Assembly: GCA_029379385.1 (NCBI GenBank)
Contig: CM055618.1
Location: 4,040,134-4,104,133, forward strand
Source: Quillaja saponaria
Taxonomy: Eukaryota; Streptophyta; Magnoliopsida; Fabales; Quillajaceae
DNA: 64,000 bases
Direction: 5' to 3'
Below the pieces are notes generated by a model. The model was not told where the DNA came from, did no database searches, and worked only from the letters and a program-made list of their open reading frames with translations. The position numbers and the translations under genes were made by a program. Shown in pieces: positions 46,794-57,229 of the stretch (positions within the stretch are counted from its first letter, which is position 1; every line of letters begins with the position of its first letter).

Positions 46794-49700
46794 TGTTATA
46801 ACCTTCATAACTCGATAACGAAAATTTAAGTTTTAGACACAATGTGTAAATTTATGTTATAAAATAAACAAATTAATTAAATAACAGTAAATTTAAACAT
46901 GTTATAAGTCAATATCTTAATGTAACCTTAGTATATGTTTTAAAAATTTTGTGTATTTGTTATTGTAAAGTAAATAACACTATGATTAAGTAAATTCAAG
47001 TGAGTGAACAATTAATGTACATGTATAAATATTAAGACTTAATTTTCACCACAAATAAATTAAATAAGTAAACAATACAAATTAGACATGTGCCTATATA
47101 TATAAACAAAGCAAGAAAAATATACACCACAACTTTACCCCTTGACTTTGACCAAGGCTTAATTTACTTTTTATTTATTTTTCTCCTATTTCTTCCTTCT
47201 ATCTCTTTCTCTTTTGTCCACTTCCCATCCCCTATATCTAGATTTTTCTAGGTGTTCTCCTTAATCGACTTTCTTTCCTTATTCTCTTCTTTGCTTGCCG
47301 AGAAGTCTAGCTTTGTTTTGCTTAGTTTCTTTTCCCTTGCCGTGTGTTGAACCTTGCTCAAACCTTGGTGCTTCTTGTCCATCCCACTATTGGGAGTTAG
47401 GAGATGCTTTTGAAGCTCACAGCAGCAAGGGCATCAAGGTAGCAGCCTTGATCTAGCTCAATCATTCTCCTCTTTCCCTCCGACCCATAACAATTTTAAT
47501 TTTTTTCCTTCTGGCCGTGAGTTCCCTATTAGTGGGCAGCTTTGTTTTGTTTCCTTGTTGCGTGTTTTGGCCACTTGCAACAGCCTTGCCGAGAGGTTCT
47601 TTGCAGCAGTCTTGTTTTGGACAAGCAAAGACCTTGGCATCCCTTCCCTTCAAGACATGGTTGTCCCCTATTTTAGGGCTGCCACTAAAGAATTTTTCCT
47701 TCCTTTATCCTACTATTAGGAAGTGGTTTCTTGGGCTGGAGTTACACAGTAGTTAGGCACATGGACGGCAGCAATTCTTTTGTTTGCTGTGAACCTCAAT
47801 TAGTGTAGGTATGGTTAATTGTTTTCTTTTGTTTAGGAAAATTACTTGTAACTTCTTTAAGTTAATTGATATATTTATAGTATTGTTAAAAGTTAGAACA
47901 TGAAGAAATCAGTAAGTGGTGAATGAAAAAGGTTATGATTAAAGGAGGAATGGATTATGTGTTCAAGGTGTTAGAAGAGGAAATATGGGACTTCGGTTGT
48001 ATTTATGTTGAAAAATAGATAACTTAAGTTTTTGATGAATTTTATTAACTTAAAAGTTTAATGTTAAGAGTATTGGTAATATGGGAATTAATGGGATTGT
48101 GTTGATTTTAGTGGGAGGTGTATATATATATATGTATATGTCCATACACTTACTTATATATGAACAAGAGTAAAGCATGCCCTTAAGGTGTTTGACAAAA
48201 TGTCTAAAAGAAACTAATTATAAAGTAATAAGGAAAACCTTGGTAGATTTAAATTCTTGGTGGTTAACTGTTATTGGACTTTGAATAAAAAGTTCATAAA
48301 CAAGAGTAGATAATGGTTGGTTAATGTTGTGGGTTAAGGAGTTATTGAGTAATGGGTATAAACAAAGGAGTGTTAGTTGTGGGTAAAGTGTTAGAAACTG
48401 AGAGTTAAGAGGTTTTTTAAGGGATACAGGGCTAGATGTTGTAGGTTAGAGAAATCTTGTATTTCGGAAATTTTTGGGACTGAATTAAATTAAGAGTTCT
48501 AAAGAGAAAGTGTAGCTTAGAGTTTTAAGATGATACCTAGAAAATTTCATAACCTGGTTCTAATTATATTTATCGTTAGAGCTATTGGACTGTGGCTAGG
48601 TCCATGTAGGAATTTTAGTGAACTTCAGTCAGTCTAGAAGGCTTCATCGAGGGTTGTGGTTGGAATTAGCTTAGGACCTCTGAATAAAAGTTGTTCCTAA
48701 CATACTAAAGAACAAATCTGGAGTGGTTCAGGTCTTAATTCCATGTTGTGTAAATTTTGGAGGTGTTGGAAGTCATGGTTGTGATTTTAAGGTCCTAACT
48801 AAACTTGTTTTGAAGTAATTGATGTTAGGGGGTCCTTAAGGTGAATTAAGAGTAAGGTGAAGAAGATGAAATATTCTTAACACCTTGATAAGCTAGACTA
48901 AATTTTTTTATAATTTATTTCCCAAGTATGAGAACTCTATAAGCATTGGAATCAGAGGTTTGTAATCAGGAATTGTACAAGTTCCCTGTTTTTGTTCATG
49001 TGAGCAATCGAATGAATTCAAAGCTGATTTTAGGAAAAGTGTCTAAATAAGAAAGATAGCTAATTTCCTAAGTTAATATTTCAATTTAGTTTTATTAAAT
49101 TTGGTTAAGTATGTAATTTAAAAGCAAGCATACCTCCAAGATAGTTGTGAAATTCCTAAAAAAAGGAAACTTGATAAAATGAGATCTTGAAAATTAAGTA
49201 GTATGTGAGCTTAAACAAATAGTCTAAAATCAAGAATAAAGGAAATGTGGTTAAGGAAAGATAAATTTTTGAATTTAATGGTATTAATGTTGAAATGGGA
49301 TGATTTAAACACTTGGATAAATTTAAAAAGAGTAACTCAACTTGGATTTAATGCTAGAAAATGAGAATGTTGAAAGTATAAATTAGTATTAATTTCTTGA
49401 TAGATATATATATATAATATACATACAAGATATGGAATCAAGTTTCCTACAAGGAATTGGTAAAACAACTTAAATGGACTTAGTTTCAAGAAACACATAT
49501 AAGTTGATATAGACGCTTAGTAATTAAAAGATTATAACTATAATGTTTATGAACTAAGTATTATTTGAAAATATAAATTTCAGTTTCGAACCCTACTGTG
49601 GGCCTGATGACACACATGAACACAAGAGGAAATGACGTACAAGAGCTATAGACTGGTGAGTGGTTAACTGCTACCCTTTGGTTACTACATTATTGTGTGT

Positions 49701-50463
49701 AATTGTATGTATATTTGAATAGATATGTTTATGTGAAAGTATGAGCATATGTCCTAATTTGAATTGTTTAATGTTTGAAATTGTTTGAAACTATACTTGT
49801 TAAGTTTTATGTTTTCTAAATTGTGTAAGTGTAATCTTAGTATTTTTGAAATTGATGATATGTTGATATTAATTGACTATATATATTATTATCTATGTGT
49901 GCTGAGTGATGCCTAGTACTCTTTAGGTATGTTTTTCTATTCACTAAGTCTGTAAGACTCACTCTTCTTTGTTGATTTTTTTTAGTAACAGGATTTCGAT
50001 TTAAATCATTAACTAGTGCGTGACTTGCCGATAATGGGCTGCAAGGATAATTCTTCAGGAATCTCATACTTAAAGTCAATGATGAAAGTTTGTAGTCACA
50101 CTAGAGCTATGGGGTGTTTGGTCTTATGTTGTATAATACTCTAATTATGTGTTATTGTGATAAGAATCAGAGTGGAGCTCCTAGTTGTTTTTGTTTTTGT
50201 TGTTGTTGTATAATAACATGAGTATATGTTGTTTATATTATATGGGCATGTTTCACTTTACGGGGAACCTCTGCCGAAATTTTTAGTAAACTGTTACATG
50301 TTTCAGTAAACAAACTTTTACAGTTAACTTCTATTTTATAAAATTTGTTTTTATGTATTGGTTTAGTCAAGAGTCATATGTGTTTCTTTGTTTTGAAATC
50401 AGGGTTACGGAGGAATGGTTACCTAATTCTCTGGTCAGTCATGCCTTCGTGAGGGGTATGATA
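46794..50463 (+). mobile_element. Solo chromoviral LTR with perfect target duplication AGAAG
   Basis: The LTR starts TGTTATAACC and ends GGGGTATGATA (CA decayed to TA), 3,670 bp. AGAAG stands on both sides (46789-46793 and 50464-50468), and removing the LTR with one AGAAG restores the copia reading across VDEK|IYRD. Internal landmarks include the TATA at 47094, the leader-like T-rich segment (47160-47760), GGTGAGTGG (49654), the 60-nt module (49986-50045) and GGAACCTCTGCCG (50262). It is longer than its relatives, with about 1.4 kb of unplaced sequence in the middle. Confidence 0.9.
47094..47105 (+). promoter_or_regulatory. LTR promoter TATA box (solo LTR)
   Basis: CTATATATATAAAC follows CATGTGC at position about +300 of the LTR. 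The same block, ending AAGAAAAATATACACCA, recurs at equal positions in the LTRs at 50547 and 53742. This indicates a conserved core promoter. Confidence 0.7.
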
Positions 50464-50546
50464 AGAAGATTTATCGAGATATGATTGGATCACTTCTCTA
50501 TCTTGCTACAAGTAGACTTGACATTATGTTTAATGTATGTCTCTGT
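50464..50546 (+). pseudogene. SIRE-like copia pol remnant, part 3
   Basis: The segment encodes IYRDMIGSLLYLATSRLDIM then FNVCLC, the conserved copia block near the end of reverse transcriptase and start of RNase H. It is sandwiched between two chromoviral insertions. The last bases TCTGT are the left target duplication of the next element. Confidence 0.9.
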
Positions 50547-52786
50547 TGTTATAACCCGATAACGAAAAATCGGGTTTTTGACACAATAGGTAAAGTTACA
50601 TTATAAAATAAACAAATTAATTAAATAATAGTATAGTTAAACATGTTATAATTTGATATCTTAGTGTAACATTAGTATTCGTTTTTTTTTTTTTTTAATT
50701 GTGTTTGTTGTCATAAAGCAAATAATATTGTAACCAAGTAAATTCAAGGGAGTGAATAATTAATGTATAAGATATATATATTAAGATTTAATCTCCATCA
50801 CAAGCAAATTAAATAAGTAAACTATACAATTAGACATGTGCCTATATATATATAAAAACAAAACAAGAAAAATATACACCATACATGTCTCTAGAATTTA
50901 TTACCACCACATGTTTTAAAGCACGTGACTTTGACTTGTTATTTTCTATTATTATTGATTTCTATTACTTTTTTTTTCTTTGTTTTTTTTTCCTTCACGG
51001 ACCTATTCCCTTCCTTGTGCTATTTTGGACTGATTTTCCCCCTTGTTACATCGGCCTTGCTTTCTTTTCTTTCCCCTGCTTTTTCTCAATTCTTCCACCT
51101 TTTTTTTTTTTTTTTTCCTACTTCTTGAAGCTTGGTAAGTTGGCTCAATGCCTTCAATTTTTCTATCCCAGCCGAAGGGTACTCCTCTTGATCTCCTTCT
51201 TCTTTATGCTTTGATAGGGGGGAAACTTGATCTCCTTCTTGTTCCAATCATGTTCCACTTCTTCTACTGTCGTTTACTTGTCCTTCTTGGCAACCAAGTG
51301 CAACCCTTTGTTGAGTTTCTTTCTTCCTTCCCTCTTGTAGGTAGTAGGAGCTCTTTTTGGAGGAGTTTAGGAGCTGTAATTTAGCTCAGTTAGTAGCAGT
51401 TTATTGTTGTCCTTGTTAATCCCCTGCCTCTTGGTTCCTCTCTTCCTTTAGTCCCTCATCTTGACCATAAAATCCAACTGTGGAGAATAGAATTGCCCTT
51501 TATTGTTTAGCCAAATTGAAGGTGGAACTTGTGAGGTTGTCTTGCAACCTTGGTGGAGCAGCCAACAAGACTTCCTTGTGGCAGCCGTTTTCTTGGTATG
51601 CTGTTGTATGTGCTCCGGAAAGTGTTGTTGAATCAACGACGCGAGTGAACGCAATAGTAAGTGCCGAATAAGATCGGTAAAATGTGAGTGGTTAATTGCT
51701 ACCCTGAGTTGTTGGATCAGTGTGTTTGATTGTTTGATGTATTTTATGTATATATATGTTATATATTGATAAATAAGAATCATCTTGCTATGAGTGACTA
51801 TTTGAATGATGTTGATGTTTGAAATTGTTTGTGGTTAAGGGCTAACGAAGTGTTTTTCTTTTCAAAATGATTTTTACTTCTGAAATAAAATCCTAGTATA
51901 CCAAGGATGTTTGAGATATTCTGATTCTAATAAGTGTTTTAAAAGAATTGAGTGCTCAACCCCGGTAGGTGGATTTGGAGAACGAGATTCAATGATTCCG
52001 TATTTGAGTGATTCTATGATTCTATTTGGTGTGTAGGCACAAAACTGTCCAGTAGGAGTGGTGTGTGGGGTTGAGTTACTCGATTGGCCATTTACTTATT
52101 TTGTGTGTTTTGATTGATCTAATTGTATGGAGTACTACTTGAACTGTGCTTGTCAAGTTTTATGTTTTTTTAATTGTGTATGTGTAACCCTAGTGGTTTG
52201 ATATTAATGGACTATATATTATATGTGTGTGTTGAATAATGCTAGTACCATTTGGGTACGATTTTTCACTCACAAAATTTGCAGGACTAACCCCTCTCTT
52301 GTGGATTTTTTTTTTAGTAACAAGAGTTTAGTATATGGTGTCAACGAGCTCATGACTTGCAGACATAGTACGACAAGGTATTTTTCCAGGACCTTAGACT
52401 TGAAGTCATTGACGAAAGTTTGCAACACTAGAACTGTGGCATGTCTAATTTTGTATGATGTAATAGTCTAGTTATTTGTCTTGTTTATGATGTGGACGGA
52501 GAAGAGCTCCTTGTTGTCTTTGTGTTGTTGTTGTGTAAAAACAAGAGCATATATGTGACGTATTTTGAGGCATGTTCCATATTGAAGAGAATCTCTACTG
52601 AAATTTTCAGTAATTTGTTATTTGTTTTAGTAAACAAACTTTTACAGTTAACTTCTCTTTTATAAAATTTGAATTATGTATTAATTTAGTTAAGAGTCGT
52701 ATGTATTCAGTTGTGGTAAAGTCAGGGTTATGGAAGTTTGGTTATCCAATCCTCCAATCAGTCATGCCTCCATGAGGGGTGTGACA
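50547..52786 (+). repeat. 5' LTR of the non-autonomous element
   Basis: TGTTATAACCCGATAACG begins the LTR and GAGGGGTGTGACA ends it. The first 25 bases form a hairpin with an 8-bp stem (AACCCGAT / ATCGGGTT). TATA lies at 50842-50856, a T-rich leader at 50960-51120, a candidate splice donor TGTGAGTGG at 51683 and the 60-nt module at 52318-52377. ORFs inside (for example 50885-51214) are Phe/Leu-rich products of T runs, not genes. Confidence 0.9.
50842..50856 (+). promoter_or_regulatory. LTR promoter TATA box (5' LTR of non-autonomous element)
   Basis: TATATATATATAAAA follows ATGTGCC, about 300 bp into the LTR, in the block conserved between LTR copies. Confidence 0.7.
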
Positions 52787-52789
52787 AGT

Positions 52790-52801
52790 TGGCATCAGAG
52801 C
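52790..52801 (+). other. Primer-binding site, initiator tRNA-Met type
   Basis: TGGCATCAGAGC differs by one base from the common plant TGGTATCAGAGC site and lies three bases after the LTR end. Its position confirms which LTR is the 5' copy. Confidence 0.85.
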
Positions 52802-53723
52802 TTGGGTTTAAAGGTCCATGACTACAAATACGGGATGGTGTTGCTTTGTTTGCGTACGTTACCCGTGGCGTATAGTGGACTTAGTTACAAGTTCTAATTC
52901 ATCCTGAAACTTCAAGTTGTGAATTTCTAACATTACCATCCCTGGCTTTATACGATAAGTGTACCTTGAATTCGTTTGTGTTTATGTAGACACAATGACG
53001 CGTAGTGGTTGTGTTATGAGTCGTCGTGTGAGATAATAAAATATCGGCTTTGATCAAGAATTAACCAATCCTTAGGTGCCTTTGACAAGAAATTGAGGTC
53101 ATAAAATATTACAAGACTTGGTTGAAAAATCTTAGTTCAGCAACAATAGCCTCAAGATACGTCTTTCTGATACGTAGAAGAAATATACAACATTTTATGA
53201 TACTTTCCATAGTAGACTTGAGTGTGTTTTGATGTAGAATGAAAATAAGCATCGATTGGGATTTCGGTGTTTAATTATCAGAGTGGCATAGCGAAAGCAT
53301 AGTGGAGTGTCGTGATAAAAATATTAAGTTTAGTATTTCTCAGAAGTTGACTTCATTTTCAAGAGAATCAGGTTAAAACTTCTTGTTATTTAATTTAGGC
53401 TATTTAAGCTAGATGGTTTATTAGAAAAAGTATTGGCTTATTTAATTTATGTCAGTGTATATCCGGTATTAGAAAAGTTTCACGTGTTACGGATTCAAGA
53501 AGTAAAAATGAATAAGAACCTACCATGTAAGGAGTAACCATAGTGACAATTGTAAATAGATAAGTTCATAAACTCCATTTGGTGAAAATTATTTGGTAAT
53601 ATTATAAGAAACAAGAAACCACATAGAAAATCGTAGTTGCAGCGAAACAACAATATCTACATCCAATTTAGGTAAACAACTTATCCATCACCTTTTTGTT
53701 GAAATTCAAGATAAATTTCTTTT
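52802..53723 (+). pseudogene. Internal region with gag-start and chromodomain-end relics
   Basis: Near 52996 an ATG opens a very short frame (MTRSGCVMSRRVR), which resembles the start of Tekay-type gag. At the other end, a frame ending at about 53740 (LFVEIQDKFLLRG) resembles the C-terminal tail of chromoviral integrase. The two fragments imply that a full internal region was deleted between them. The middle is AT-rich and unrecognised. Confidence 0.55.
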
Positions 53724-53741
53724 AAGGGGAATGGGAGAAAT
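53724..53741 (+). other. Polypurine tract of the non-autonomous element
   Basis: AAGGGGAATGGGAGAAAT stands immediately before the 3' LTR start, the expected place for plus-strand priming. Confidence 0.85.
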
Positions 53742-55968
53742 TGTTATAACCCAATAACAAAAAATAAAGTTTTTGACACAATGGGTAAAGTTACGTATAA
53801 AATAAATAAATTAATTAAATAATAGTATAGTTAAACATGTTATAATTTGATATCTTAGTGTAACCTTAGTATACGTTTTTTTTTTTTAAATTGCATTTGT
53901 TGTTGTAAAATAAATATCATTGTGACCAAGTAAATTCAAGTGAGTGAATAATTAATGTATAAGATATATATATATTAAGATTTAATCTCTACCACAAGCA
54001 AATTAAATAAGTAAACCATACAATTAGACATGTGCCTATATATACATATAAACAAGACAAGAAAAATATACACCACATATGTCTCTAGAATTTAACACCA
54101 CTTGTTTTAAAGTACATGACTTTGACTTGTTATTTTCTATTATTATTGATTTCTTTTTACCTTTTATTTCTTTTTTTTTCTTCACTAGCCTATTCCCTTC
54201 CTTTTGTTATTTTGGACTGATTTTCTCCCTTGTTACACTGACCTTCCTTTCTTTTCTTTCCCCTGCTTTTTCTTGATTCTTCCACACTTTTTTTTTCTAC
54301 TTCTTGAAGCTTGGCAAGTCGGTTGGTGCCTTTAATTTTTCTATCTTAGCCGAGGAGTACTCTTCTTGATCTCTTTCTTGTTTTGGCGCTGATGGGGAGA
54401 GGGGAAACTTGATCTCCTTCTTGTTCCAGCCATGATCCATTTCTGCTATTGCCGTTTACTTGTCCTTCTTGGCAGCCAAGAGCAGCCCTTTGTTGAGTTT
54501 CCTTCTTTCTTCCCTCTTGTAAGCAGTGGCAGCTCTGTTTTGGAGGCGTTCAAGAGCTGTAATTCAGCTAAGTTGGTGGTAGCTTGCTGTTGTCCTTGTT
54601 AATCTCTTGCCTCTTAGTTCCTCTATTCCTTTAGTCCTTCATCTTGACCATAGAAGCTAGTTGTGGACAATAGAATTTCCCTTTATTGTTCAGCCAAATT
54701 GAAGGTGGAACTTGTGAGGTTTTCTTGCAACCTTGGTGGAGCAGCCAACAAGACTTCCTTGTGGTAGTCGTTTTCTTGGTGTGGTGTTGTATGTGCTTCA
54801 AAAAGTGTTATTGAATCAACGATGCGTGTGAACACAATAGTAAGTGCCGAATGAGATCGATAAAAGGTGAGTAGTTAATTGCTACCCTTTGGTTGCTGGA
54901 TCAATGTGTTTGATTGTTTGATATATTTATGCATAAATATGTTATATAGTGATAAATAAGAATCATCTTTTTATGAATGACTGTTTAAATGATGTTGATG
55001 TTTAAAATTGTTTGTGGTTGATAAGGGCCAACGAAGTGTTTTTCTTTTCGAAATGATTTTTACTTCTGAAATAAAATCCTGTGCACCAAGGATGTTTTGA
55101 CATATTTTGATTCTAATAAGGGTTTTAAAAGAATTGAGTGCTCAGCCCCAGTGGATGAATTTGGAGAAGGATATTCAGTGATTCCATATTTCAGTGATTC
55201 TATGATTCTATCTGGTGTGCGAGCACAAAACTACCAGGTGGGAGTGGTGTGCTGGACTGAGTTACTCGGTTAGCCCTTTGCTTGATTTATGTGCTTTGAT
55301 TAATTTGATTGAATTGTACAGAGTACTACTTGAACTGTGCTTGTGAAGTTTAATGTGATTTTTAAATTTATGATTTGATGATATTAATGGATAATATATT
55401 ATATACGTGTGTTAAGTGATGCTAGTATCATTTAGGTATAATTTTCTATTCACTGAGTCTGTAAGACTCACCCTTCTCTTATAGATTCTTTTTAGTAACA
55501 GGAGTTCAGTATATGGCATCAACGAGCTTGTGACCTACAGACAGAGTATGGCAAGGTATTTTTCCAGTATCTTAGACTTGAAGTGAAGGATGAAAGTTTA
55601 CAATCACACTTGAACTGTGGGGTGTCTAATTTGGTATGATGTAATAGTCTAGCTATTTGTCTTATTTATGATGTGAATGGAGTAGAGCTCCTTGTTGTCT
55701 TTGTGTTGTTGTTGTGTAAGAACAAGAGCATATATGTTTGTATTTTGAGGCATGTTCCATATTGCAGGGAACCTATGCCGAAATTTTCAATAAATTGTTA
55801 TTTGTTTCAGTAAACAATTTTTTACAGTTAACTTCTCTTTTTTATAAAATTTGAATTATGTATTAGTTTAGTCAATAGTCGTATGAATTCAGCTGTGGTA
55901 AAATCAGGGTTACGGAGGTTTGGTTTTCTAATCCTCCAATGAGTCATGCCTACGTGAAGGGTGTGACA
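53742..55968 (+). repeat. 3' LTR of the non-autonomous element
   Basis: It starts TGTTATAACCCAATAAC and ends GAAGGGTGTGACA. It is colinear with the 5' LTR at about 90 percent identity by eye, with frequent CG losses. In this copy the hairpin at the LTR start has decayed (CCCAAT..ATAAAG). The candidate donor GGTGAGTAG lies at 54867 and the 60-nt module at 55496-55555. Confidence 0.9.
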
Positions 55969-57224
55969 TCTGCACTCAATTTAAAATATTTATGATTGGA
56001 TCACTTTACTTATTTGTTTAATTATATAAACAAAAAGTAACTGTTAGTTATTTTTTCTTTGTATTAAAATATTGTGATTCAAACCAATTTATTTATTTTC
56101 TAACTTTTCCCATTTTAATATTATTATGTTTTCCTAATTATTATTAATTTCATGAATTAAAATAAAAAAATAAAAAAAGAGTAACTATGAACTAAAAGAA
56201 ATATTAAGAGTACAGTTTTTTTTTATTACAATATTATTTTCTTAATTATTCTTCTATCTAAAGAATTAAAAGAAAAGAATTATAAATTCATATTATGAAT
56301 TTAATTTTTAAGTAGATTTACTTATTTGTTTAATTATATAACATAGAGTAATATTTTTATTAATTGTAATTTTTTAATATGCAAGTCAATTCTGGTTAGA
56401 AATGTATGTATCATGAATAAAATTATGGAAACAACGCGTGTGTCACATATGCTAGTATTAATTAAATGTTTCAATTTCTCTTACCCTCCCACCAGTTTAT
56501 CCATTATGTGGATAAGAGACTTTATGAGGACGTGGGTGGAATTCATTTAATTGCACTAATTGACCCTTATTATAAATATTCAAAATATCAAAATTATTTC
56601 TTCAATTTCTTGACCACTAAATTAATCCGATATTGGTAAATGATATCTATTTATAAACTTATCTCACTCTCTAAATTAATCCGATATTGGTAAATGATAT
56701 CTATTTATAAACTTATCTCACTCTCTAAAAATAAGGTAATAAGATTATTAATGACGAAAAGTAGTAAAAAACAATCAATTAAATTGAAATTTGCATTTTT
56801 GTCTATGTATTTATAATAGTATATTAATATGAAAGTCAAATATGTATCTCTTTTAATCTTCTACGTTATATTAACTTTAATATCTTATATTAATAAAAGT
56901 TTTATTTTTTAAATTCAGGTAAGGATAACAGTGTCATTATCATTCGTACAAATATTATTATCGTATGACTTAATTTTATTATGGTCTCTTAAATTATTAA
57001 AAGATTTAAATTAATAAGGTCGACTTAGATTAATTTTTCTCAAAATTATGCTCCAAAAATATAAATTGAATCAATTTCACCTGATCTATAATTTATGTAG
57101 CCATTTTGTTTCGTCAAGCTATGCGTAAAATCACTATAAGTAAAAATCCTTTTCAAGTAGCTAGAGATGTGTAAAAATCTAAGAGTTGGGATCGAATGAA
57201 TTAACATAAAAGCGTTGTGAAGTA
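55969..57224. other. Copia pol tail fragment then AT-rich DNA, no gene seen
   Basis: The first bases after the element (GCACTCAATTTAAAATATTT) may continue the copia frame (ALNLKYL) for a few codons. The remainder is AT-rich without recognisable coding or terminal repeats, apart from a 54-bp tandem duplication. Confidence 0.5.
56617..56724. repeat. Perfect tandem duplication of 54 bp
   Basis: Two identical 54-bp units (56617-56670, 56671-56724) start CTAAATTAATCCGATATTGG. There is not one difference between them, unlike the other tandem repeats here, so the duplication is recent. Confidence 0.95.
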
Positions 57225-57229
57225 AAAAA

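Larger units (their letters stand above)
50547..55968 (+). mobile_element. Non-autonomous chromovirus-derived LTR retrotransposon (5.4 kb, two LTRs)
   Basis: It has two LTRs of 2,240 and 2,227 bp around only 955 bp of internal DNA. It has a tRNA-Met-type primer site and a polypurine tract, and is flanked by TCTGT (50542-50546) and TCTGC (55969-55973), a one-mismatch target duplication. It lies inside the copia VCLC codon run. No polyprotein can be made, so it is a deletion derivative of a Tekay-like chromovirus that would depend on another element's proteins. LTRs differ by many CG to CA/TG changes. Confidence 0.9.

Noticed and set aside
50885..51214. 109-residue ORF in the 5' LTR, Phe-rich, looking like a membrane protein
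   Set aside because: It comes from T-rich leader sequence in the LTR; the sibling LTR (54079) has a shorter, frame-broken version. No selection for the frame is visible.
52790..52801. tRNA gene at the TGGCATCAGAGC sequence
   Set aside because: Only 12 bases match the end of a tRNA complement and no cloverleaf surrounds it; it is a retrotransposon primer site.
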